Shown piece after piece: positions 32,101 to 46,223 of a DNA stretch of 64,000 nucleotides. The stretch spans positions 5,394,001 to 5,458,000 of the forward strand of contig CP075497.1 of assembly GCA_021613535.1 (NCBI GenBank). The letters run 5' to 3'. The notes under the pieces are model-generated. The model was not told the origin of the DNA and did no database searches. It was given only the letters and a program-made list of their open reading frames with translations. Source of the DNA: Adineta vaga. Lineage: Eukaryota; Rotifera. A program made the position numbers and the translations under genes. Position 1 is the first letter of the stretch. Each line of letters starts with the position of its first letter.

Positions 32101-35100
32101 TCGACAATTAATGATTGAGCATACGGTCCCTATGATAGAATAAGATCAGAAATTGATGAGATTATGTATGGAAATTTTATACCTGTCCTTGACCAAGTGA
32201 AACTGTTTTGATTTTTTCATCAAAAACTCCCATTGTTTCACCAAATTTTAATAAAGCCATCATTGGATCAGCACCTGGAGACAAAACAAAGATCAATGGA
32301 GTTGTTGATGATGAATCGGCATATGAACCAGGTAAATCAAAGGTCGGTGGTTCTACAAATTGTTGTCCCATATGTTTAATAATATATTGTTGTACTGCCG
32401 GCACTATTTTATCCGGACGAAACAAACGTAAAAGAACAAGTCTAAAGACAATTAATTAAAGTTTTCCTTTCTAAGTAGAGAAGAAATATCTACTAACCTT
32501 TCTAATGCACTACGACTATTATACTCATCTGGATATGGTTGTTCATGTGGTGTGGGTGAATCATAGAGTATTTTCCATTTCTCTTTATGTTCTTTAACAT
32601 GTGCCATTAATCCACGAAAAGTTGGTAATTCCGATGCTCGAACAATCTCAGCCCAAGATTTATCATTTAACCAATCTGATGCTGGATTTGGATATGGATT
32701 ATCTAAGCCAACACCACCAGTTAGAAGAAATCGCCATATATTATCATCAACTTCTCCTCGACCTTTTTCTAATTGTATACAGAGTATAAATGAAAATAAA
32801 AGTTTATGACGTTCTAATAATGATCGACAAACATTGCGATAAATGGATTCAGTAAAATGTGCATTCAATTTCTGAATACGTTCTTGTAAATCAGTTGATT
32901 TTTCACTATTTTCAATTGACATTATGTATAAATTGATAAACCAAACAAGAGAATATTGATACATCTTAATAGAAGAAATGAAGATTTAAATTTATTTAAT
33001 TCGAGTTTTCGTTTTTTGTTCTTACTGGATCGATATTTGCTAAATCAGATATACAGAAAAATAGAATGGTCGAATGTTTAGCAACAGGTAAATATCCTTG
33101 ACGAGTAAGTTCAATCTCTTTCTGTGTTTCTTCCGCAATCTTTTGTTTTGCTTCGATTTCTTCGGAGATTTTCTTCGAAGATGATAGAATTTGAATGGCT
33201 GTTTCATTTTCCAGTAGATTACCCTGATGAAAAAGAGAAGAAATGAATTATTACAAGAAGGAAAATGATCAAATAATTTACAGCAGATGAAGATAAAACT
33301 TCAAGAATAGTATCTTCAATTTCTTTTTGTTTACGTTTATTTTCAGCAGATTGAATAATCAGATTATTTTTCTGTTCTTCAAGTTCAGGTTTTTCTTTAG
33401 CAGCAACAATACTTAGTAATTGATCTTGTAAACCTTCGGTTGTAATCATGAAATTAATTAATGTAACTTTAACAGATATTTCTGGAAGATAATGTGGATT
33501 ACGTAATTTTGTTGTAATATAAAAGCGAAAATCACGAGAATATTCAATTACATTTTCACCAAATTTTATATACTAAAACGAAAAATCAATGCTCTTTTCT
33601 CGATTTAAATGTCAATTTCGATCAACATACTTCAACACCTTGTTGTTTAAATGTTGCTTTCAATAAAACATTATCCAAAACTGGATCTAATTCTTCGCTA
33701 ACATTTTCTAACAGAATTGGTGTACCGAATTGAATGGCATTTTCTAATGATCGACTATAAGTTGGATCTTGTAATTTAACCACAGCTAAACGATTATCTC
33801 GTTCCATATTTTTAATCCATTTATTTGCTTGTGATTGAGGATCGATACAAAGTGGCCAACGACGTGCATTCGTAGCTATAATACCATTATCAACGGAAAA
33901 TGAATCAACAGGTAAACCAGCTATTTGCCATGCACGAATTTTTACAGCATCTCCTAATGTCGTATTCAATGAGAATACATCGGAACATGGAATACGTTTT
34001 GATTTACATAAATCAATCCATTGACGAATGCAATCCTAAATATAGAAAGTATTTTTTCTCGAATAGAAAGGTTCTATTTTTGACTAACCGTTCGATAATT
34101 AACAGTAAATGGTCCGAGATAGGCTACAACACCAGCACTGAGAAGAATATCACCTGTTAATTGAATATAACGTTCTCCTAATCGTCGTGCTTGATCTGTC
34201 CATCGATCCTTTTCTCCACCGAGACCTTCGATAAGTTGAACAGCACGTGTCAATTTCTTTTCACAAAGATTTCGTTGATCTTCTAATTCATTCTTCTTTT
34301 GAACATTCGTTTCATATTCATCAGTTAAAGCTTTCAAACGTGCTTCAAGTTCTTGAACTTGTCGTTGTTTTTCTTGTAATTTACTCATTTGTTCAGAAAG
34401 AGCTTCTTCAGCTTCATTTAATTTCATTCGTTTTGGTTGAACAACTTTGATAACACGATCATATTTTTCCAATGCTAAAATCCATTTACATAGACCCTCA
34501 CAAGCAGCTGAAACTTTAGCAACTTCAGCTGGTTGAAATGAAGAATTTTGAGCAAAACGATCTCGAATTTGTTTTATAACTTGTGCTTTAATATTATCTT
34601 TATCATATGTTTGTAAATTCTTTTAAATAAACAAAGATATTGTTCTAATGAAATCAAATTCATTCGAACTTACTTTACGAAAATCCATATCGGCAAGAAG
34701 TCGAACTGATGTAGGCCAATAATCTAAGATTGGTCTTTGTGTTGCTGGATCAATTTTACGTTCAGGTGCTTTTTCTAGCATGACACATACAGCTTCCATT
34801 ACAAGTTTAACACCAGCTGGTGGATTTTTCATAGCTTTGACAATAACCAATTCAGAAGGTTTCAATGTATCTTTATAAGATCAAGTTTACAGATGATCAA
34901 TTTTATTTTGGAAAAATTAACTTACTAAGTGCTTCTTCAGCTTCTTTCAATGCTGGTAACGCTTCTGTCAGTTCATTTTCACATTCATCCTTAATCGATT
35001 GAGCTTTTGCAGCTGCTTCATTAGCCACTGCTTCATCTGCAGCAACAATTTCTTTTCGTGCTTCAACTTCAGCTGTTTCTTGTTCAATACGAATCTATGA

Positions 35101-38100
35101 AGAAAAATAAACAAACATTTCTCTCAATTATTCTCTCAAAAGAAAATACCATAAGATTTTCAACGACCACAGCTGTTTCTTTTAACTTTGGTTGTAAATC
35201 AATTAATTCTATTTTCATTGCATCAATAGCTACACGAGCATAATCAAGTTGTTTGAGACCATTCAAATAATTATCTTTCAAAGTTTGAATTTCATTACGT
35301 TTAATTCTTAATAAATCTAAATTACAAGATAGTATATTTTAGAACTTGAAAATAAAATTCTTTTCTTTTCCTCTACCTTTAAATGTTAAAATCAATTCAA
35401 GATACGATGTTGGTGTAACATAATTATGTCGAGATAATTGTTGAAGAAATAATTCTGATAAGATTCGAATATTTTCATGAAATGTTTTACACATAAGCTT
35501 AAGGAAAACACAACATTCATGAATGAGAAGAAAATTCTATTCAAACTTACGACACAATTTGTTCGTATTTCATCTTCTAAGTCGACTTCTTCTAAGAATT
35601 TCTTTGCTACCATTTCTAAGGCATCTTCTGGCCATGATGTAAACCAATCAATTGTACAGCAATTGATCAACGATGGAAACATACGAAGACGATTACGAAA
35701 TGCATCACCAATTGGTGAAAAAGCAAGAACAATATGAAGAGCAGAACGAACACGTTCAATGAAAAAGTTATACAAAGCCATTGGTGTCGATTCAATTTTA
35801 CGATTTAATTGTCGAGCAACATTTTGCATTTTATCACAAATTTCTGCTCGTTCATCAGCAGGAAATAAATTAGGAATATCAGCAGTATTTAACATCATGT
35901 TAATATCTTCGATGAACGATTCATCTTTCTGAAGAAACAAAGCATCATATTAAAAACAACAAGGTTTGATAAACAGATAAGATCTTACAATTTGAGAATC
36001 ATTGAAAAGAAAGACGGTACTTTTGCCTAGAAGAAAAAATAACAAGTTATTAGAATTTGAACAATTGAACATATACATTGACTGAATTTTGTAACAACTT
36101 ATGATCAAAACTCGTTTCTCTCGTATGAAAATGATTTGTAGAAGAATGAACTTCGTGATCTATCTCAATAGTTAAAGCATTGTGGAGACGACATAGAACA
36201 ACATAACAATAATTTACAATTTTACGATATGTGTCGATGAATAGTACAAAAACAATCGGATATATTGATTTTTGATATATAAATACCTGCAGTAGGAGGA
36301 CCTTTTTGACCTTTTGTAGTCCCCAAAAGATTTATTCCTTGATAAAATATATTCTAACTTATCTTTTCCCTTCGACACTAAGGAACTTTGAAAAAGATTT
36401 ACCTTCAACTCCACTTTTACGAAAAAGTTTTCGAATATCATCTCTCCATTCATTCTTGCCATACGTTCGTGTGATTTCAATTTGAAATAATTCATAATCA
36501 GCCATATATGCTGCCATTTTACACGATGAACTCTAGCAAAGAAAATCGTCATCCATAAAAACACATCTTTAAAAGATCAATCATTCAAATTCATACTCGT
36601 CCACTTCCACCAATACCAACAAGCAATGCATGACCTTGATCTTGTTTTAATACACGTGATACACGTGAGATATGTTCGATAGCAAATTGAAACATAACTA
36701 AATGCATAGGACTTTTACTAACAGCATTATAATCATCTAAATATGATTCCATAACTTTTTGTAATTGTGACAAATCAGTTATTTCATCATAAGGTTTCGG
36801 ATCGGCATCTGGTTTAATAAAATCTCCGAACATTAATGCACGAATCTAAATTCATTCAACAAGATAGATTAATATGAAGTTTTATTCAATTAGTATATCT
36901 TACATGTTCATCACGAAGTTGTTTTGGTGATGCATTGGGTGGAATTAAATGTTCAAGTAAGTTATTTAAATTTTGTTTTAATGAATCATTCATAACGTCT
37001 TTAACCATAGAAAAGAATGTTTGTCGATCATCATCATCAATCAATCGATCATAGAAAACTCGATAGATTTCATGAACCCATAGACGATATAATTTCTTTT
37101 CATCTTTCAAATGTGTATTCGGTGCAAGTAAAATTCCTCTAACAACACGTGAAAAGTCACGTAGATTAAAAATATAATGTGATTTTTGTGGTGTAGGAAG
37201 AAATTGTTCACAAGCTTTCTTATAAATTTGCATTGTTGCTTGAATAAGTAAACGACCAACACGTTGAAATGACGTTTCAAAACCACGTGCAAAATGCCAA
37301 TCAACAATTGATGTAAAGATCTTCTGCATAGTATCATCACTAAATGAATCAATTGAAATAATATTACAATGACGAGAAAATCGGCCAGTAATTGTATTTC
37401 GACCACCACCTGGTGGACCCATTGCACCAAGAAAGAGCTACAAAACAAAACGAAAAAATAAATATGTCGTTGTTTTCCTTTCGAAGAAATTTACAAGATC
37501 GAGAAGACTTATAACTGATGTATCTTTACGATCAAACCAATAACCTTGATCAAGCCATTGACGAAGTAATTCAATAGGCGGTTGACTACCGTATTTTTCT
37601 TTAGCTGGCATATTTAGATCATCAACGAAGATAATACATTTTTTACCCATTGGAGGACCATAAACACCTTTACGACGTCTATAATTGTTCATATTTATGT
37701 AAACTATTCTTAATAAAAAATGCTTATTTACCGATCGAGTTTGCTCATAATCGTATCCATTGTTTGATTTGATGATGTTCGAGCAGAAAAGTTAACAACA
37801 TTCGCAACAAATCTAAATGAAAATATCGTTATGCTTCATCAATCTTTGATACAATAAAACCTACTTTTCTTTTGGCAATCGAACGAGAAAATAGTTATTA
37901 AGTGCTGATTTACCAGTACCTAAAAATACGAACGAAAAACATTTCCATAAATTGTCATTCGTATATATCTTCAATTACCAGTTGGTCCAACTAATAGAAG
38001 TGGAATATTATGTGAAATAAACGTATCCAAAAAGTATGTTTGTCGTGCTGTTTCATCAGTTTGAATGATTAAATCGACAACTTTAACACCTTCTTGAATA

Positions 38101-41100
38101 GCTAAATCTTCTTTTGGTATCATATCTGGCCAATCACGCCAATGTCCAGCAGCACGTTTTTCAAAATAAAAGTCAAAACATGTATTTCGTTCAGGAAATA
38201 TATTTGCCTACAAAATAAGGTATGAAAATATTTGCAATTTTATTGATCAGATTTTTTTTTATTTACTTTAGAGAATTTAATTGATTTTGGTCGAGGATTA
38301 TCTGGATTTGTATTTGTTAAAAATTCTCGTAAAAATGTATCAAATTTCTTTCGACTTTCACCAGTTATTGTACCAGCTAAACCCCATATAACTGAGAATA
38401 AGAATAAACCTTGTAACCAAAGTAACATCTACATTTAATGAAAACAAAAAACAAAGAGTTTAGCAAACAAATGTCACGAAATTGGAAAAGTATTAAACTA
38501 AAGATTAATAGCATCTAGCATGCATTCCTAATTACAAACCTGGAGCGTATTTATTTGAGCCTAAGAATAAGAATTTTTGGATTCAATCAAATAGCATTTA
38601 AGAAATAATCATTCAAGAAAGAGCGAGCGAATCGATTGGTTTTTTTCCTGTTTTGCTTTGAATCTTACAGTTCTCGGCCGAATAACTGTTTGTGGAGGAT
38701 GTAATAACTCAACAAGCCATTTTGGCTGAAAGTTTTTGTATTCATTTATATATATATATATGTATTAATATTTTCTATTTTTTTTTCTATCTTTTTCGTT
38801 TAGTTACTTACGGTATTCGCATTGATTTCTGGATAAGGTTTACCATCCGAAGCTGTTGTACCAACGCCGGCAATTTCATCCATTAATGAAGAATATAAAC
38901 GCATTAGACTAAATGTTAAATGGATTGGTGATGTTGATAATTGAAATTTACAATTAAAACGAAGAAATTCGAGACATGGATCGATTAACCATTCGAATAA
39001 ATCATTGACTAATTCACGTGCTTCTTTTGTTAATGATGCAGGTAATTCATATTGAACATATGAGTCTTTGAAAACTCGCCAACCTAGTTGATTAGGATCC
39101 ATATAAATCATACCACAACGTGATACAGTGGCAGGTGAAGCTTGTTCAAGATCTTCAGGTTCAAAGATTAAATTCATTTGAGCACTCATTTGAATAATTT
39201 CACCACTCATCAAACATAACTAGAATATAGTTACACAAAATAATTAATGCATTTACTGATTCAAGAGTTAAATTATTTCTCTTAGCCTTACTTTTTTATT
39301 ATCATCAAGTACTGTATTCATATTTTCAATCCATACTGCATCAACAGGTCCTGAAAATATTTAATAATGAGAAATACATATTTTTTCTTTTTAAAAAATT
39401 TAGTTTTACCATCGAAAATAATCCATTTTCTATCTAAAGATTGACTAGATGCATATTCTCGAAATGTTGTTGCCAACACACCTTTCAAAAGAATCAAATT
39501 TAATATTAAAACTCATCATTTATTTTACATACCATCAGTCCATTCATGTGAAACCTCTGCAAGGAAAAGAAAAGGAAATCAATGTTTTATATTCGTCTTA
39601 TAATTTTATCTTACTATCAAATTCTCCGTAAAGTTGTCCGATAGTAATTGATTTTGGATTGATAACTTTATAAGCAACTTTATGTTCATCCATCATTCCT
39701 GCTACTTCTAAATCAGCTAATGCACCCGATAGGACTTTATATGCTGATGATTTGCCACCCATAAATGGTCCAACAATCATAAAACCATGACGAACTAACA
39801 TCATTTCATACACCTGAAAATATTCGAACAATAAAAATGATCATTTTCATTTCAATTAATAGGAAAAAAACATACTTGAATGATTTTATCAACAAAAAAT
39901 TGAACAGGTTGTAATTTTAATTGTTTCGAATTGTTATGAATAGCTTCGAGAAAAACTTCATAATCAGGTGTTGGTAAAACAACACCAGGAAATAGATCAC
40001 TGATAATACCTTCGAACAATGGAACATCCTATGAACAATAAACAGATTCATTTCGTATAAAATCTTGTTTTTTCTTTTACTTGAGCAAGAAATTTAGGTA
40101 AATTGACATCTTTAATAGCACGTAGAACTAAGATTGATTCATCTTCATCAAGATATTTTTGTTTTAAATTTCCTGATGCTGTTAAAACTGATTTGACAGC
40201 ACGCATACCATAGTCATAATGATGTTGAGATGATAACTGTTCAGAACATGTTTATATGTAGCAACAATTTTACCCGATAGAGAACGAGCATCAATAAAAC
40301 CCATCGAATATAAACTGATTTCACCAATCATTGCCTAATAAGGAAGAATATAATTTGTGTCTAAGAATGTCCACACTTACATAATCCGGTACCATCATAG
40401 CGACAGTTCGAAAGAGAACTTTTAAGTTATCAGGTAATTCTGATCGACCAGCGTAACCAGGATTCTATTAAAAGAAAGAAAAGTCTACTTGTTTTTCTTT
40501 TCATTCGAAAAAAACAAAAATTACCATAGTAATAAATACGGAACACGTTGGATCAAGTTCAAGTTCTGTGTCTTCAAAAACAAAACGTTTCTGATGAGCA
40601 GCAATAGCACGTTGAATTAATTGAATCTGTTGAGCGACGACGGATAAGACTTCTAATTCAATACGATTGAATCTAAAGATGATTAAGATCAAAAATTTGA
40701 TAAAGGAAAGTTTTTTGAAAAAAATATGCTTACTCATCAAAACAAGCCCATGCACCTAAAATAGATCAGAAAATATAACTCATTCAAATCAAAGTAGAAC
40801 TTACCTGATTGTGCTAATCCTTTGAAGAATTTGGACATAGCTTTATAATCCAAACTATCTGAACAATTGAATACAATACATTGTTTAGCAATAGCTTTAG
40901 CTAAATCTTTCGTTGTTTCTGTTTTTCCTGTACCAGCTGGTCCTTCAGGTGCACCACCAAGATTCAATTTCAAAGCACCCATCAACGTTCTAATAAACAA
41001 ATCAATAACTTTTCATATTCAAAATTAAATCTTTTATGTATCCATTTACCTGTAACAACGATCTGTTAATGGTGTAATAACCAAACGAGATGTGTTACCC

Positions 41101-44100
41101 AAATATTCATATGCATATTCCAATTCCGTTGCTAGAATGATATCAATAAATAAAACTTAATCTCCAAGAGAGAAATCTTACTGATCATATGAACCATTAA
41201 TTTTTCTGCTTCTGTATTCCAATAATATCTTAATTGTGAAATCCAAATAAATTCTGATGTTTTACTAATTTTCGTTTGAATTAAATTTGTAACAACATCT
41301 CGAGCGTGTACATCAATGACAATCAATGCTTCTAATGTTCTTCTCGGACCACTTTCTAATTTTCCTCGAACTAAATTAACTGTATCTTTAATTTCTTCAT
41401 TGGATTTTAAAAGAAATTCTTGTAAGGTATTATTCAAAATTGATTCTTCAACTTCTTTTGTCCAAAAAACTTGACTTGCACAGATAACAATTTGACCAGG
41501 CCATTCTAAAACCCATTGTTTTCGATCACGTGATGTATATGCATCTAAAGCTTCTTTAATAATCATTCGAATGGATAAATGCATTTGATCTTCAACTTGT
41601 ATTAACCATTTTTCTACCATACCACGCGCCTTACTTGGATTAACTGTACCTTTGAAGTGTACGACTTCTTTTTCAACAGAAATCATTGCCGTAATTTCTT
41701 GTTGATCATTAAATTCTAGACGATTAATACCTTCGAAACATTTCTTTAAATGTGGTTGGACACGCAATGGATCTTTTGTTTCAGATAAAATTTCAAGTAA
41801 TTCTTCATTAGATAAGAAGAAAAATCTAATAAATAAAACAAAATTTTAAGGTTATTCAATGTTCGAATTAATTAGAACCAAAGAGTAATTTACCGTGGAA
41901 AAAATAGACGTTTCTTTTCTAGGTAATTGTTAAGACCTTTTTGAATTTCTTCTAATAAACGAAAACCTTCGCGTAATTTTTCTAACATGCCAGGTTGATC
42001 TGTAGCAACAAGAACATGTGTATCTTTAACAGCGTTGACCATAATTTCTTTCCAATTACTATCAACCGTACCTGATCAAAATAAACAAATTAACAAAAAT
42101 TAAATTAATTTAATTATCGAAAAATCTTACCAAATTTTCGTCCTTCTTCAGGCATCTGATTAACAATATCTTCAGAACCGAAAATTGGTTCAAGATAAAG
42201 CCATGCTGCTTGAACTTTCAACCAAATATCGATTGTATCTTGTAATAAAGTTAATCGATCACACCAAGCACGCATTTCATCTTCTAATGGACGAATAAAT
42301 GGACTACCTAACATGGTTTGTGCTTTGATTATATGATCATCTAACATCAATTGTATATCATCAACAGCTGATAGAATATATGCAGATGTATCACGATATT
42401 TAACAAATGTAAATAACATTTCTGTCCATTCATCTTTCATTTTCGACATATTTTTCTCCAAAGAATATTCTTTCGATGCACTACCACCGATTTCATCCAA
42501 TTTTTCAACATATTTTGCAATACCAAGATCAATTAAATCGCTTAAAGTTGCAGCGGGATCATGTGGTAAAGCAAGACCAACTAATTGACCCATTTGTTGC
42601 CAATGACGTTCTTTTAAACCAGGATTACAAATAACTTGTAACAAAGGTATATGAACTTTAAATGTGTCGATACGTTTTTTAATTAAATCAGCAACACGTC
42701 GTGGACCTGGTTGATCAGTTAAAGTTTTTTGTAATTTATGTACTGTACGCCACATATTTTGTACCTATTCCAATACAAGAAATAGATAATTAAAACTAGT
42801 AAGAATAAATACATACATCTTCACTGATTGTTTCAGCATTAAGACCTCGAAATGATCCATTCATCCATTGTTCAAATGAATTATGAAATTGCCAAGCTGT
42901 ATTCCATAATTTTTCGTATGGATCTTTAGCAGCAATAATTTCTTGTAATTTAGGAAACGGTGTGATTTCCCAACCAAGTAATGATTGATCACGATTGATT
43001 TGTTCAGCTTCAAGTTTATATTCTTCAACGAGTTTATTCGTATCAGCTAATTTTTCGACATTCATACGCATTTCTTCATTACTTAAAACCTATGAAAGAA
43101 CGAAATAAAAAACATTGAGATAAAATTATGATATAGATTGACGAACATCTTTTCGTCGAAAAAGATCAACTTCTTTATGTAAATCTTCAAGTTTCTTTTC
43201 AAATTTAAGAATATGATCACGTAAACGTTCTTCCGCTCGTTCACTAAAAATATTCGAGAAAATTTTTCATCTTTAAACATTCACAAATAAACAGCTTACC
43301 GTAAAGCTGCTAATCGACTTTGATTAAGTTCAAGAATATTCATAATATTTTCTGGCCAATGAAATACTTGTGCATTGAGTTTGAGATCTTCCGCTATAGT
43401 GAAAAGGAGATAGAATTTTTCATGATTTCATTTAATTCTTTCGAAACATACGTGGCATGATGGCATAATCTAATAAGAACATCAATCGTTCTTTTGCTTC
43501 ACCAATTTTATAAGCTAATTTGTAAACTAAACTTTCTAACGCTTTGTTAAGATAATCAGTTGTTCGAACTAATTCTTCAATTTCATCTGCTGGTACACTA
43601 ACTGTTGCAGCTATTTCATCATATTCACGAACGATTTCTTTATTTAATTTGGAATTTTCTTCGATACAATGTTGAACAAATTTGTCTCGTAATTTCCGTA
43701 CAATTTTAATTAAATGTTCATTTAAATCTCGACAATCTAAATTAAATAAATTCAATGGTGCCCAAATACGTTTTAGAATAATTTCATTTGCTAAGTCAGT
43801 TTTTCGTTTAATTTCGTTTTCGAATTCTTCAAGTACATGTGGATGACGAAGAAATTCTGTGGTTTCTAGTTCGGCTTTATTATTTAATAGATTCTGATAT
43901 TGATCATATTCATGTAAATATAATTGTGGACCAGGAAGATTTTTGGTTAGAACATAAAGAACACGTTGCGTTGTATGATCAACGATTTCTTCTTCGATTC
44001 GAACATGACGAATCAATAATTTTGTTTTCGTATCGAATAATTGTGATTCAATTCGTGGAATATTCGCAGCACCATTGACAATATATTTGATACAACGTTG

Positions 44101-46223
44101 AAGCATGGAACGTATATCTTGATTCGTTGGATCAAATGCTATTTTGGGTCCATCAGCATATAGACGTTGTGTAAATACTGGTTTACGTGTAAAATTCATA
44201 ACATTATAATCAACAGAAGGATCTTCTGATCTATAATCATTTCCATGAATATATTCTTCAAAAAATCGAGCAAAATCTTCTAAGGAATTATTAACAAGTT
44301 GACGAATATGGGCAGCCATAAGAGCAGCAACTGTATTGAAAAATGATTCCACTAAATCTGTATTACCATCATCTGCTTCGGGAACCATAGCTTCCCAAAA
44401 TTGTCGATTTTCAGCAACTAATCGAGTACAACTAGTGAGCCACCTTAAGAAATCGATTGAATATATTTGGATTCTTCTATAGATATTTTTTATACTTACT
44501 GTGTAACTAGTGTTTGTCTCATTTGATTAACACGTTGTTCAATAAATTTTTCGAAATCTTGTGGTATCATTGGAAATGGTGCATTCATTAAATCTTGAAA
44601 ACTGATTAATCGTTGATGTGCATATACATCATCCCAAAGTATTTGTAATGAAGACATGATTGGATTATTTCCATGTAATGTTATCAATAAGTCATTTTTT
44701 GTATCAGTCATTGTATCATGCCATTCAATTGGTGCACGTATGGTACGTAAACGAAATGTTTTTGGAACATTTTGAATTTTAACACGTTGTCGTTCATTTG
44801 GATCTAATAGAATATAATCGACAATAGCTTTACGAACAGCAAGATCATATGTCGAATGAATTTCATCCTTTAATTCGTCATGTACTGATTTTAAGGATGG
44901 TTGAAGAAGTTTTGGTATCAAATGAGAACAAAATCGACTATATTGATCAGTTGGTTCAGGTGCCACCATTCGTGATTGAACACCCTTCGTAACATAGTAC
45001 CAATATCGCTAGTATAATAATAATAAATGAAATTGAGATACACGAAAAGTATGTATTTACTTCAACTTCTTCTTTTCTTGGTTCAGGAATTCGACGTGAT
45101 TCTTCTTCTGTAAGCCATGAAAGCATATTCATTTGGTCCGTTGGCGAAACTGGACGCGATGGAGGCATGATCCATTTTTCAGCCCTATAAAGAAAAAAAA
45201 ACACATTGTTATTCAAAGAAAGGTCATTTAAAAAACTTAAAAGGATTCAATAATTTGTTATAAAACCTTGAAAAATGTCTTCATCTTGTCGAAATGTTCA
45301 AATAAAAACCTCCTTCTGTCTAGAAAAATTTTAAACAAATTCTTTACTTTTCTTTTCGAAAATCTTGTGCTCGTTTTTGTTTCTTTTGTATCGAATTTGG
45401 TGTTGCTGGTTCCTCACGTGTACGTTTTAAAAATTCATCGACTAAATCAGAAAGAAAAACATCCAATTAATAAATTAATATCACTGTATCATCTGATTCA
45501 TTAAGCCAATAATAGCTATATTCAGAGGAAACGAGCATGTGCAAAGATATACATACGATTCGCTATAAAAAAAAATAAGAAATAAATGGTGATATTACAT
45601 GGATTTTAGTAAAGGGATTAGATTCTTAAATACAGTTTTTTTAACAAACAACATTTAGTATACCTTTGTCTGGAAAGATCATTTAGATAGAATAAAATAT
45701 TTAAAATACTTGAGATTCATGGAGAAAAATATATGCGTTACCTCCTCGATAATATCCATCGCCCGGATAAGGTGTTGTTTGTTTTGCTTGTGGCAATTTT
45801 CGTATATCTAGATGTTGCGCTCCTGGACTAAAATTATTCGCTATGGATTCAACTGATGTACGAACATGTTTCTGTTCTTTAAATGGTACGGCTACTGTCC
45901 ATGAATCTGGTTGAACTAGTGGCGGATGTGTACCATGATTGAGAACAACCTAAAATAAAGAATAGCTGAGATTTCTTTTTCTGCATATCAAAAAATAAAA
46001 TCGTACTTTATACAATTCCGACACTTCACCTTGATTACGAGGCCACGGGGCTAAGGGCTTAGAGACACTGCTTGAATAAGGCGGTGTTACTAATGTCTAT
46101 AATACAAATATTGAACTTAAATTTTATTTATATCAAAATAATGATGACCTTAGATTTATCACCAGGGTTTATCTTTGAAACAGTACCATTTTGGTTAGTT
46201 GTATGAGATCGACCGTTATGCAT
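29132..46223 (-). CDS. DNAH7: Axonemal inner-arm dynein heavy chain, DNAH7 type
   Basis: About fifty exons joined by mostly 50-80 nt introns. The start at 46223 reads [20 protein letters not shown]; the end is [15 protein letters not shown] at 29132. Domains in order: stem; linker with [14 protein letters not shown] (about 42.8 kb); AAA1 P-loop [13 protein letters not shown] (about 40.9 kb) followed by NPTCAVF-type ITM; AAA2 loop [12 protein letters not shown] (39.8 kb); AAA3 [12 protein letters not shown], split by an intron (37.9 kb); AAA4 GIGGSGR (36.6 kb), in which Arg replaces the P-loop Lys as is usual for this site; coiled-coil stalk (34.9-33.2 kb); AAA5-AAA6 and C-terminal cap. [20 protein letters not shown] and the text around it align best with human DNAH7, though DNAH3 and DNAH12 are close. 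Role: single-headed ciliary inner-arm motor. Odd points: nested gene at 30579-30920 and two microexons near the 5' end. Confidence 0.93.
30529..30538 (-). terminator. Poly(A) signals of the nested peptide gene
   Basis: On the minus strand AATAAATAAA occurs 41-50 nt downstream of the peptide stop codon and still inside the dynein intron, which supports an independent transcript. Confidence 0.55.
30579..30920 (-). CDS. Neuropeptide precursor nested in a dynein intron (PSWATV-amide and PSWAQV-amide)
   Basis: An intact 113-residue frame without introns lies inside the 843 nt dynein intron 30451-31293, on the same strand. Residues 1-23 form a classic signal peptide (MIYRTF, then a Leu/Ile/Phe core, then LVKS). 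An acidic spacer follows. The end carries two related peptides at prohormone-cleavage sites: RKRFKR (84-89), PSWATVG (90-96), KR (97-98); then KKR (104-106), PSWAQVG (107-113), stop. Each ends in Gly, the usual amide donor, so PSWATV-amide and PSWAQV-amide are predicted; the second Gly is the last residue. Cutting only at the first RKR would give FKRPSWATV-amide. Two overlapping AATAAA signals lie 40-50 nt after the stop codon. I do not recognise the peptide family; the architecture itself is diagnostic of secreted peptide precursors. Confidence 0.85.
   Translation of the reverse strand: MIYRTFIYLTLLLIFFSITLVKSCPCQLVDNETPAVMTTDMSSAANQLVDDENVEDDLEQLSSTNRYETFYPVFRHAKNLSTSRKRFKRPSWATVGKRSSIVLKKRPSWAQVG
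45557..45562 (-). other. Predicted 6-nt microexon 2 of the dynein gene (CGAATC)
   Basis: On the minus strand it is flanked by a strong acceptor (TTTTTTTATAG) and donor (GTATGT). It is phase 1 at both ends and adds two codons without changing frame. Confidence 0.5.
45664..45669 (-). other. Predicted 6-nt microexon 1 of the dynein gene (ACAAAG)
   Basis: On the minus strand it is flanked by acceptor CTTTCCAG and donor GTATAC, phase 1 at both ends. With microexon 2 it inserts DKAN between GYYRG and LDEFLKR; the exons on either side would also join in frame without it. Confidence 0.5.

Noticed and set aside
36281-36345. Possible extra dynein exon reading [12 protein letters not shown] in the AAA4 region
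   Set aside because: The flanking exons (ending SGVEG and starting KSTVFLFND) join directly as in human dyneins, and no good acceptor precedes this piece.
45312-45321. Possible 10-nt third microexon upstream of the AEKW dynein exon
   Set aside because: Its donor would be GTTTTT and ten bases would break the frame, whereas direct joining keeps it.
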